The notes under the pieces were generated by a model, which saw only the letters and a program-made list of their open reading frames with translations, was not told the origin of the DNA and made no database searches. Source: Rhizophagus clarus (lineage: Eukaryota; Glomeromycota; Glomeromycetes; Glomerales; Glomeraceae). From it: a stretch of 64,000 nucleotides of DNA. The stretch spans positions 744,001 to 808,000 of the forward strand of contig BLAL01000194.1 of assembly GCA_015698045.1 (NCBI GenBank), in the 5' to 3' direction. The first letter of the stretch is position 1; each line of letters starts with the position of its first letter. Shown here in pieces: positions 12,034-22,286 of this stretch. The position numbers were made by a program, and so were the translations under genes.

Positions 12034-12420
12034 TTACCCTTTTATTTCCCTCTCCTTTACATCAAGAGCTGAGTCAGGCTTCTCCAATAACCATGCAGTA
12101 TGCCCGAGGACTCTTTCAACGTTATCTCCCATGTTCTTACCATTATATACAACAGTTACCGGCTTCGATAGATTGAATCTTAGCCTGTCCTGATCATCGA
12201 GAGAGCAATCCATTCTTTTGCTTCTGTGATGATTCCGAAAGTCTTACCTGTAAACACATTTTCTTCCTCCATTTCACTTGACTTACGTTTACAGTTTGAT
12301 AAAGCAGATTCAAGTTGTACAGCATTCTGAGCAATACCCTTAGAAATATCTTCGTCCTTTATTTCTGTCACGCCAACAGTTTTTGCAGTTCTAAATCAAC
12401 TGGTCCGTTCCTATGATATT
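12034..12420 (-). pseudogene. Fossil of a nuclease-like C-terminal domain (PD-(D/E)XK type, inferred)
   Basis: The minus strand carries GPVDLEL, then VGVTEIKDED, GIAQNAVQLESAL, FGIITEAKEW, NLSKPVTVVYNGKN and VLGHTAWLLE. I recognise this as the C-terminal domain of a family repeated many times in Rhizophagus. The D..ExK..Q spacing resembles the PD-(D/E)XK nuclease fold used by crinkler and similar effector domains; that assignment is inference. It is broken, with a small number of breaks, and looks moderately old. Confidence 0.55.
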
Positions 12421-12577
12421 TTTTTCTGGTCGAAGCTCAAACTTAGGTTCACCCCGGCAACAAGGGAAGAACATACGTATTGTGATTTTGATGCTTCATT
12501 TCCGCCGATTGGAATGGACTTGAGACGGGTCTCCAGTAAGTGCAATGATATTAAATATAATTTCATCTATTTAAATA

Positions 12578-12778
12578 GAATGCTGGAAACACGAACCAGA
12601 TGAAAGACCATATATTTGCAAATAATTGAACAACTTGTTGACATTGATCTTATTGATACTATTAATCATAAAAATAATAACATATCAACTTCAACGAAAG
12701 TGGATCAACAGAAAATGAAGTTTCTTATTTGCCAAGTTGCGATGATTATGATATAAATTCTGATAGATATCATCTGTA
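12578..12778 (+). pseudogene. TKL kinase last-exon scrap
   Basis: It starts just after an acceptor-like TTTAAATAG and reads CWKHEPDERPYICK, then a broken acidic tail like that of the kinase at 282-1597, and is followed by a related 3' UTR. Only the last exon is left, with no upstream kinase exons. It is a duplicate from the kinase cluster. Confidence 0.75.
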
Positions 12779-14003
12779 ATATTAGATAATTCATTATTTC
12801 TTCTTTTTTTTTATTTTTAGGACAAACTTTCTTTCTTTTTATTACGAATATAACCATAACTTTTCGTGTTTAAAGATTATTATCTGATTTTTTTATTTAT
12901 AATTCAAAATTAAAATAAAGATTTAAGTCAGTAACAAATTACGTGATGTAATTAATGTATGTAAAATTGTAACTTAATGGATATTTTATTTCAGATTTTA
13001 GTCGTATGACTTATATCGATCACTGTAAACAAAATTTTATTTATAAATTATTCATCCGAAATTGAACAATTTTGTAAGAACAGTAAGATGCAGTTTAGTA
13101 CTATGAATGTTTCTGAAATCATCCTTATCAGTGACGTTATTTAATTATACTTCTGTATATTCCATGCAATATTGTCCATGAATAAAAATTATTATCGTCG
13201 TTTTATTAGTATTTTGGTCTACTGTACGTGTTTTTTTTTTGTTTTTTATTGGGAATACTTTATGTAATGTAATTTAGGAATTCAAAATTAAAGTTTAGAT
13301 AGTACAAAAATTTAAAAAGAATATTAATGCAACTTTTTAAGCGTATTAATTTATTATGATGCGCAGTTATGTTCAAAGATGGAAACAAAAAAATAGATAA
13401 GTCTGGTGATAAAAGTAAGATGATTTCATTTTAATAATCATGACAATACATAAATGCGCCTCGAAGATCGTAATATAAATTGGAAAAATACGTCAGCCAC
13501 AATAAAAAAAAAAATAATTTATTACTTATTACCCTTTAATTTCGTAACTTCGTAACCCAAATTGAATTTTATTATGAGAATTAACCGTTCTTGCCGTTAA
13601 AAGAATATGAAAAAGATAACTTTATATTTATGACAATATCAAAAAAGTTGTATAACAAAAATTGTATCAATAGCAAATCTTTTAACAATAGCTTACTTTT
13701 GTCGAATTTTTTTAATTAAATTTGTTTCATTTGAGATCCGAAAATCAGAGTGAATACGAATGACGTTTTAAATTCAAGGACGCATGATCATCACAATTAT
13801 TATTCGGATTTGCAAACAATTGAATTTCTAAGAATTCGTTACACGACGACTATTGTAATAGGTTCATATAAAATTCGGCCGGTAATTGAATTTCTAAAAA
13901 TGATTTTATATTACATTACAGTTTATTGAGAGTTTAATATTATTTTCTACTAGTATTGTCTTATTATTCATTTTTTCTTGTGGATTTTTTCCGTGGTCAG
14001 TCT
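12779..14003. other. Gene-free stretch
   Basis: The first part is kinase-type 3' flank and the rest is AT-rich. No supported feature is seen before the TATA box at 14004. Confidence 0.5.
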
Positions 14004-14011
14004 TATAAATA
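14004..14011 (+). promoter_or_regulatory. TATA box of the small secreted-protein gene
   Basis: TATAAATA lies about 120 bp before the likely start of the secreted-protein frame, a distance like that at the other small genes in this window. It argues that the 5' UTR begins near 14035 and that no upstream coding exon is needed. Confidence 0.5.
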
Positions 14012-14132
14012 CGCACCACTTTTTTTCAAAAGTTTTAAAAAATTAATTCTACAAATCAAAGAAAATAATAATAATAATAATAAATTCTTTAAAACAACAC
14101 AAATTACTTTTCATAAATCTAATTCAAAAATC

Positions 14133-14453
14133 ATAAAGATTAATTTCTTTGTTATTACTTTATTTTGCACACTTTTGTTGTTGACAACAAATGTTTTAAC
14201 ATTACCAACTTCTTCACCTGAGAATAAGAATTCTGAACATGGTAAGCTTTAAAATCAATGATATATTATTGTCTTTTGCGAAATTAAAAATTAATTAATT
14301 TTAATTTTATATACAATTATAGGAAATACTACTCACGAACTACATAATAGGAAGGTGTTTCCAAATGGTAGATTAGAATGCTGTAGAAGAATTTTATTTT
14401 TTATTATTAATACGCCTTGTTCAGATGATCAGGGACATTGTGAAATAGCATAA
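14133..14453 (+). CDS. Small secreted cysteine protein, two exons, start codon uncertain
   Basis: Exon 1 (14133-14241) encodes a signal peptide: KINFFVITLFCTLLLLTTNV, then a likely cut before or after LTLPTSS. A GT-AG intron (14242-14322) is followed by exon 2 (14323-14453), which reads NTTHELHNRKVFPNGRLECC, then RRILFFIINTPC, SDDQGHCEIA and a stop. The mature part is about 55 residues with four cysteines (CC, C, C), the usual form of a small secreted or effector-like protein. No ATG exists in frame. Where the start should stand the codon is ATA (14133-14135), one base from ATG, with the TATA box about 120 bp upstream. The gene has therefore lost its start, uses a non-AUG start, or the base is a sequencing error or allele. 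Confidence 0.55.
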
Positions 14454-17280
14454 CCCTCATAATTAGTATTAGTTAATACATTGACTGTGTTTAAATTAGT
14501 TTATTATGGCTTACATTTTTTAATTTAGAATATTTAGTAGAACTCCATTTTCAAAATTTTCAATAACTTAAAATTAATACAAATAATTTTTTAAAAATAT
14601 TTAGAAAACTATAAAAGTTTGCGGGAATACGATTAGTAATAATAGTTGGAATTCAATGAAAAAAAATATTTAAACCCTTAAACTACTGATTTATTATCTT
14701 TTCTTATAGGATTAATTTCACTTACATCGAAATAATAAAGCAATAAATAAATTTAAACAAATAATTAAATTTTTAACACGATAATTAAATATTTGAAAAT
14801 AATTTATGTTGTATGAATCTTTTCCTTTGCGTATTGTACTATTAATTAGAAAGTGTTTGTTCAACTTCGGTTTTGATTTCACAAGGATGTAATAGGTACA
14901 ATTAAATTTACTAATCGGTCAAATTAATACAAGATTATGCAGGAAAGATTGTTGGATTACTTTCAAAACTTAAAATAATATTTATCACACGTTTATATTA
15001 TATTACAAGTAGTATTATGATTGTTATGAGTAAATGAATATATTTGACGTTATAATTTGGTTGATAAACTATATTCCAGCCATAAAAATGTCTATTGATC
15101 TATTGATAACGTTAATTTCTAGTTCACATTCCAATATATTTTGATCCAGGATCGGTATGATGACCTGTCCTTTTCGTCGTTATTAAATGCGGGAAATATT
15201 TAGTCAATAGATAATTTGGATATGGACTAATGCTTTTTAAATCATATCATTAACTTATAATTATTGTAAAGTTTATATTCGGATGCTTGTATTGTACGTT
15301 AGATTATTTTAGAAAAAATTTACAACCTTTTTTTTACTAAGAAAAAAATCAAGTTGCGTCAATAACATAAATATTTGATCAACAAAACCCTTATGTGATT
15401 TTTAATAATATTTCATTTTACATTCTTTTAATTTCAGCCAATCAAGAGAAAAGATGCATAATTATTCATTCTTCCCGTTCTCAATTTTGGTGTGACTGAC
15501 CAGAATAATTTATAGCAGATATTGTAGGAAATTTACTTTAAAGTGAAATGAATATCACGCAATGTTAAAATAAAACTTACATTAAGTACGTATTTATTAA
15601 TTTCAATCGTATACTTTTTTAAACGTCATTAAATAAATATAATTCACACATTTTTTCATCCTTAAAAATCTTGAATATTTCGTCTACCGCTGAATATTAG
15701 GTCTATACAATTCAGGTAAAAAAATGAAAAAAAGTGAATTCAAGTCAACACATAAAACAATAGATGAAGATAATGAATCGCAACTTTAAATATTTTTGAT
15801 GTACTGCAATATTAATCAATCTATGGAAATGTCCTAACCAAATTTCAAATCTAAAAATGTTATCCTTAAACTGTTCTCCGTATACGAAATTTAGACTTTT
15901 AATAGTGATTTGTCTCCAAGAAGGTTTGTAGTTTTCATATGGAAAAGAACCTGGAATCTTTTACCTGGAAAATCGTTTAATAGATTAGCTCAATCTTAAT
16001 GATTTTGTATCTAATCACCGTATTTGACCGAAAAATAAATTGTAATATTCTCATTCTTTATAAAATGTTAACCATATATTAATTAATACTATTAAGATAA
16101 TATTCACAATACGTTCATTATTATACAACAAATCAGATGAGATTTTAGCGCAAACATTTTATTATAATAAAAAAATTTTGAGGTAAATACGGTACTAGTT
16201 GTAGTAAAGCAATAACTACCAAGTCTAAATCAACTTAATTAGGCTGTAATCACATCTAAATTTATTTCTAGGGTCTTTCTAAGTTTGTGAGAAGTAGGAT
16301 CTTGAAATACCAGTTTTCTCAGTAAAACGTTTTCGTTATCTTCTGCCAAGAAGATTAAAGTTAAATTAATTTAGAATTCGCGAATAAAGTGTAGAAAATC
16401 GAATCTAAAAATTACTTTTTTTAAACGTGTTATGAAAATTGAATGGGTAATGATTATAATCTATATGTTTTAATTTAAGCGAAGAAAAAAAGTAGTATTA
16501 CGATTTAAAAATGAATAGGATACTCATTTTACTTGTTTGTAACCGGATTATGAGATGATGAATTTTTATAATCCTGAAATTTTTTCAGTCGTGGCGCAGC
16601 AGATTTCCAACAAAAAATCGAACTAATTTGGATTTCAACCAAAATATAAATAATTATAAAGATAAATTATCTTTTGTAAATAAATCATTATACTATTCAT
16701 TCTAACATCATTTTTATTAGTTTGTTCAGACTTTAGAGTATATGGAAAGCGAATAATGAATAATGCATTTTTTTTTTTAATTGTAGTACTATTTATAGGT
16801 TTCATTTTGTAGAAACTTCCACAAGCTTGTCAGCATTTGATAGTGTTATATTCAAAAAAGGAAATTACAACAATAGATGTTAGTTGGCAAGTGCATTGTC
16901 ACAATAGCCTTTTTTGATTTGAGCGGCAAGTATAGTTACACCTACTGACCACCGTAAAGTGGTCTTTCATCCATATTAAGCAAGGAATGCATGGATACCT
17001 ATCTTGAAAGAATGTTTTTCTTCTTTCATGGTTTCCTTCTGTTTTTCTATAGTTTTATAACCTAACAAAGCAATAATATAATAATATTATACGTGTAACA
17101 ATTGTAACATGCAATAAACCTTATCACTTTTTCAATTGTCTTCCTCTACGCTTGGCTACATGAATGGATAGATATTTATACTCCGAAAATTACTATAAAT
17201 AGGAGTGACTGATGTTTCCTGATTTCTTGAAAAACGCAATCAAAAAAAAAAAAAAAAAAGCTATCGCTTTTCTATTCTAT
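14454..17280. other. Gene-free stretch, 2.8 kb
   Basis: AT-rich with no ORF, tRNA-like B box or repeat that I can support. A poly-A tract at about 17243-17259 precedes the tandem array. Confidence 0.5.
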
Positions 17281-17695
17281 CGATACTGCGCCACAAAATT
17301 CACCGAACAAATGGTGTTTTTTTGTGATTTGTAGTAATTTTATTTTATTTTTATTACACATACTAAACAAAAACTTTTTTTACTCGTTTTTTATACCATC
17401 AATACTGCTCCACAAAAATCAACGCCAATTCTAATTCCGAAAAAATCGGAAATTATGGTGTTTTTTTACGCATACTAAAAATCAAAAAACTTTTTTGATT
17501 TGTCAATACTGCTCCACGCCAATTCCAACTCCGAAAAAAAATCGGAAATTTATGGTGTTTTTTCTACACATACTAATCAAAAATTTTCTTTAATTGCTTT
17601 TTTTGTACTGTCATTAAAATCTACGCCAATTTTAACACCGAAAAAATCGGAAATTATGGTGTTTTTTTTTTACTAACCAAAATTTTTTTTTAACC
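17281..17695 (+). repeat. Tandem repeat, about four units of 80-120 bp with an internal dyad
   Basis: Units begin near 17281, 17399, 17503 and 17613. Shared pieces are ATACTGCTCCACAAAA, ACGCCAATT, the dyad TTCCGAAAAAATCGGAAA, TTATGGTGTTTTTT and ACACATACTAA. The dyad could form a 5-bp stem. The first unit is the most diverged. It ends about 200 bp before the second kinase, so it lies in what would be its promoter. Confidence 0.75.
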
Positions 17696-17900
17696 CTTCT
17701 GAACGAATAAAATCGATTTTAATGGGGACAAATTATCATAAAAAACCAATTTTGAATTCGGGAAAAAATTACTCGGGACCATAATACTCCGAACCATCTT
17801 ACTAAAATAATCCAATTTTGAACTCGGAACAAATTGCTATAAAAAACCAATTATGAATCAACCGATTCAAATATGAACGCATATCATGACATCATAATAG

Positions 17901-19090
17901 TTACTAGAAGAGCTAAAGGATACTCATTACTATGATCCTCAAGACTTTGAAATTCTTCCTGCGACTATCAAGTTTGGTTCGGTTTTTGCTGCAAAATGGA
18001 AGAATACGCTAACAGTATATGCAATTAAAAAATTTGCCGATATTAATGAGGCATGTTGCTGATAACGATTTTTATATTAATACAAACTATAAAATATTCA
18101 TTCTCTTTTAGGTTCGTTTAACGAGTATGGCTAATTCCCATAAAAATATAATCCAATTTCATGGAATTACGAAATTCAATGGTAAAATCACAATCGTATA
18201 TTGAAATATATGACATTTTATTTTTTTATTTTTTGAGTGCTTTGTTGATAGATGAGGAAAAAATTTCGCTTATTCTTCAATATGCGGAAGACAGAACGTT
18301 AAAAGATTATTTAAGGAACGATACTATAACTTTCGAATGGAAGAACCAATTAAAGTTTGCTAAAGAGATTGCAAGTGCGATTTTATGGTTACATGATGAT
18401 AAGAGAATCGTACATGGAGATCTTGTAAGTATACTAATAATATTTCATTTATTTCAACCAATTCATTACATTGTGTAATTTACATATTCTTTTTTAGCAT
18501 CACGATAACATCTTAGTACATCAAATTGGCAGATTTTGGCCGTTCATTCCTAAAAGGATCAGATTGTTATACCACTGAAGCATTTGGTGTAATTCCTTAT
18601 ATGGATCCTAAAACATTTAATCGAGAAATTTCATATAAGATAAACGAGAAATCCGATATATATAGCTTAGCTGTATTATTCTGGGAATTAACCAGTCGTT
18701 CATCACCTTTTAATTATGAAAATAAGGATTGTATTTCTCTTATGTTCAGCATTCTTAATGGTTCAAGAGAAAATCCTGTACCAAACACAAATGTTAAATT
18801 TATTGAGCTTTATCGAAGTGAGTATGGAAATAATTGCGGACCTTGGGAGCTATCTTATCCTAAACTAATTGTGATTTATTTAAATAGAATGTTGGGAACA
18901 CGAACCCGATAAGCGGCCAGATATTCGCCGAGTAAATTTGGAACTTAGTGATATTGATTCTGAAAACATCAAAACGTCTGCCGTTTTTTATTCTAATGAA
19001 AGAGAGATAAACGAAGAAATAGAAAGTGAATATTATGACTTGTCAAATGTCGAAAAAGATTGTGATATAAATGCGATTATGAATTCTTAG
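17901..19090 (+). pseudogene. Second TKL kinase, frameshifted at the catalytic loop
   Basis: A paralogue of the kinase at 282-1597 with the same exon plan: 17901-18050, 18112-18181, 18252-18424, 18498-18817 and 18888-19090. It keeps YAIKKF (ATP lysine), LILQYAEDRTLKDYLRN, HGDLHHDNILVHQ, LADFGRS, GVIPYMDPKTF and CWEHEPDKRPD. Against the first kinase, 11 bases are missing just after the catalytic loop, near 18524, so the loop and the DFG segment are in different frames. The first intron (18051-18111) has a GC donor (GAG then GCATGT). The glycine loop is poor (PATIKFGSVFAA). As with the first kinase, no ATG opens the frame. It is probably a recent pseudogene; an assembly error is possible. Confidence 0.75.
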
Positions 19091-20769
19091 ATTAATTACG
19101 ATATATTGTACTTTTTTTTGTTTTATTATTTCGTTTTTTTCGCAAATATAGTATTATTGCTCGGCGCAAAAAAGTTGATATATCAATATGTTATAATTAA
19201 GATAAATATTTAAATAACAGTATTTACGATTTAAGGTTTAAGTTAGGTTTTAATACCAATTTTATTAAAATTTAAGTTTATACAAAAATTTTTAATAATC
19301 ATCAACTATCAACTTTTTAACTTCAAAATCTTCGTAATTACTATTAACGAATAAACACCAAAACATTAACGTAAGGAAGTTTGGTCATGTTTCAAGTTAT
19401 CTATGGAGGAAAAAAAAGGCGTATTTTGTTAATAAAATCTTCTATATAATTCGTATGCTCATATGACTGACTTGATTGTTGATTTACCAGTGATTTTTGC
19501 GTACTATATTTTCTTTTATCTTAAATTTTTACAAACATTATTTATTTCGTAGAGAAAAAAAATAGGTTTATTACAGTATGTAATACGTAAATTCGTCATA
19601 TAGTTGATATTTGCGTACTGATTGCTGCCATGCATAATTCGCAATCTATATAAACGTGTACTATGTTTCATATTTTGACAGGAAGATACAATAATCAATG
19701 CATAACATCTGTTTCATGGCAGAGAATATAATCCTGATTTTATTTGTCGGATTGATTAATCTACTGACAATTATAACGCACGTCAAGGTGAAAATTTTTT
19801 AGAAATGTCGTAATGAATAATTACTTTGTAAGAATTCAAACGTTTCGTTGTGACAACAGTTTCTCCTTTAATAATCTAATTTAAAATAATATTGTCTAGG
19901 TTTAAAAGCAACTGGCCACATAGAAGAGAGCATTTTCCTTGTATATGTTAGCAGCTAAAAGAAAACGGAAGATTAATCAATCTTATTTCTTATCGCTTGT
20001 TCTATATTTTTCTCATTATTGTGAAATGTTTTATACTTTTGTCTCTCATTGCTCAAATTCAAATTCTTCCATAGTAATGTTATAATTATCGCAAAATCCC
20101 TCCAATTTTTTGGCTACATCATCTTTTTTTCATTTAGTTCAAGGATAATCAACGGGGTTTGCATGTTTGACTAAAATTTTTTTATATAAAATGGAATAAT
20201 TCAAATAAAAAAAGTCACTCGTTTTTGCATCATGCAATCAGAATACTTTTACCAAGAAAAATTTTATATTTTATTTTTCTATATGTATTAATAAAAGTTG
20301 TAGTGACCAATGCCCAATGGCCACCCTGGTACATGCAACAAAATACAAATTCGGGACTTTGCTAGTGATACATGACAAAAGTTTCTTTGCTAATGTCTAA
20401 TGTATAACCTTACAACCACCTGACATTTACATTACTTGGAAATTCGTCCCGCGTTCTTTACGAGATGTCTATAAAGTACATGTTTATTATATATGTAAAA
20501 CTAGGATTACAATAAATTGCAATGCAGGAATTGTGAAATCAAAAATTCTTGCGTATTGTATCTATCTAACAAGTTAGAATATTTGAGCTGTTCCTCATCA
20601 AAAAGCTTTCTCTTTTTTATGCCCGCCCGACTTGTCACTCCAAAGTCAATCAGGTACTACTACTAATTGAACCACTCCAGTTCTCCCAGAAATAGTATGG
20701 CCAGTTTTATACCGAATTAGCACCCAAAGTTGGTCGATCTTTAAAAAAAATTTCAGATACGAAAATATT
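19091..20769. other. Gene-free stretch
   Basis: Kinase 3' flank, then AT-rich DNA. The minus-strand frame at 19516-19698 has no supporting features. Confidence 0.5.
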
Positions 20770-20831
20770 TTTTGTTTTTGTGCACAGGTATGTCATAGAT
20801 AGTTCATGTGACAAATAAACATTTACATGTA

Positions 20832-21323
20832 CAGTCAAACTTCGATGTACCGATGCTTCCGGTTTTGGGAAAAAGTATCGGTACATTGAAATATCGGTAC
20901 ATATATGTAATTAGTAGATTATAATGCAGGCCAAAATCTAACTCTGGCTCGCACTATGCTTAATTCTGAGTCCAAAATTTTCAAAATTTCCTGAATATAT
21001 TATGTATAACGTGAGTATGATTATAGAAAAAAAATCTAATTCCGAACATAAATAAGAAAGATGCCCAGGTACAATTTTTAACTCAGGCCAAACTTATAGT
21101 GCCGGCCAGAATTAACACTAGTGTAACCAAAATTATCGGCACATCTTAATATACATTACTATAAAGGGACCAGGAGGTAGTATCGGTATATCTTACATCG
21201 CGAAATTATATATAATATCGGTATAATGAGATTTTTTTATTAGTGATGAAACGGGACAAACAAAAATTTATCGGTAAAAGCAATTATCGGTATATAGAGT
21301 ATCGGTACATCGAAGTTTGACTG
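20832..21323. mobile_element. Pogo/Tc1-like MITE, 492 bp, TA target duplication
   Basis: Terminal inverted repeats CAGTCAAACTTCGATGTACC and its complement are flanked by TA at 20830-20831 and 21324-21325. The terminus CAGT(N)AAACTTCGAT resembles those of pogo/Tigger-type elements. The interior has many copies of ATCGGTACAT and similar words in both orientations and no transposase. The left duplication arm shows the uninterrupted sequence at about 5668-5672. Confidence 0.85.
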
Positions 21324-21976
21324 TAATAGATGCTTATTTGACACGTATTCTTGTATGTTCATGCCCCGTGAAAAAACATGGTAAAAGGGGAAGTACCGAT
21401 CATGTGAGTAGGTTTAACAAATCCGCCTAATATTGTTTTTCATAGTGAATTGGTGATATTGTTAAGCAAAGTAAAAGAACTCGCTATTGATGTAGAATCA
21501 GTGAGAATATTTTTCAACGTTAAAATGATTAACTTATCTTTATAATTATATTAAAATTAAATTAAAAATATTTAGTTGATTTCCGCTCTCAATAATTAAT
21601 ACAGATTATAGACTATATTGCTATTATCAGTATTATGTGACGCGATAAAAGCGGCATAAGTTATATCCTTGTATCCTTGTAATATACTGTAAACATCAGG
21701 ATGTGATTCAGAATAATTTAGTTTAGCATAGTAACACTAAAAGACCAAGAAATTCAAAGTGAATGAAATGAATGTTACATAGGTTCAAAAATAAATCACT
21801 CATATATCGCAGGTTAAATAAAAATTATAATTTTTATACTTAAATCCATGATCTTTACCATTTTAACCGTAACGCTTTTAGACATATCACTCTGTAAACA
21901 ACTATTTGAAGCAGTTTTTACTTTTTAATGCTTACTACGTAATTTGTGTTCAATCATAAATATCGATTAATTTTTA

Positions 21977-21986
21977 TATATAAATA
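21977..21986 (+). promoter_or_regulatory. TATA box of the right small gene
   Basis: TATATAAATA lies about 88 bp before the ATG at 22074, matching the left copy in sequence and distance. Confidence 0.5.
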
Positions 21987-22073
21987 CACCCAAATTTGAT
22001 TTAAGAATATTTTTTACTTTTTTTCCCCTTTCCATATTCCTTGAGCTTTTTAAGCCTGAGTTCTTATATAAAT

Positions 22074-22286
22074 ATGTCATTAAACAACAGGAATTTAAAC
22101 GTTTCTTTTAATCTTATTCTCCGCAGACGTCGAAATCAACGACAAATTCAACGTTATGGACGTAGAATTTTGAGATTGAACAGAAGACTTGTAATCAATA
22201 CTTTAAACCAGATTACACAATTACCTTTACAAATTACGAGCGATCCATTCGCAAATCAATTTTTTAATGGCTCTCCTTTCTTTTAA
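22074..22286 (+). CDS. Small arginine-rich protein, 70 aa, right copy
   Basis: It starts at the ATG at 22074 (MSLNNRNLNVSFNLIL). The basic block is RRRRNQRQIQRYGRRILRLN and the end is DPFANQFFNGSPFF. It has three more residues than the left copy (QIQ), from a 9-nt indel. By eye, six of the twelve differing codons are synonymous. There is no signal peptide, cysteine or membrane segment. The sequence upstream, including the TATA box, is duplicated with it. Function unknown; a nucleic-acid-binding or nuclear role is only suggested by charge. Confidence 0.55.
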   Translation: MSLNNRNLNVSFNLILRRRRNQRQIQRYGRRILRLNRRLVINTLNQITQLPLQITSDPFANQFFNGSPFF

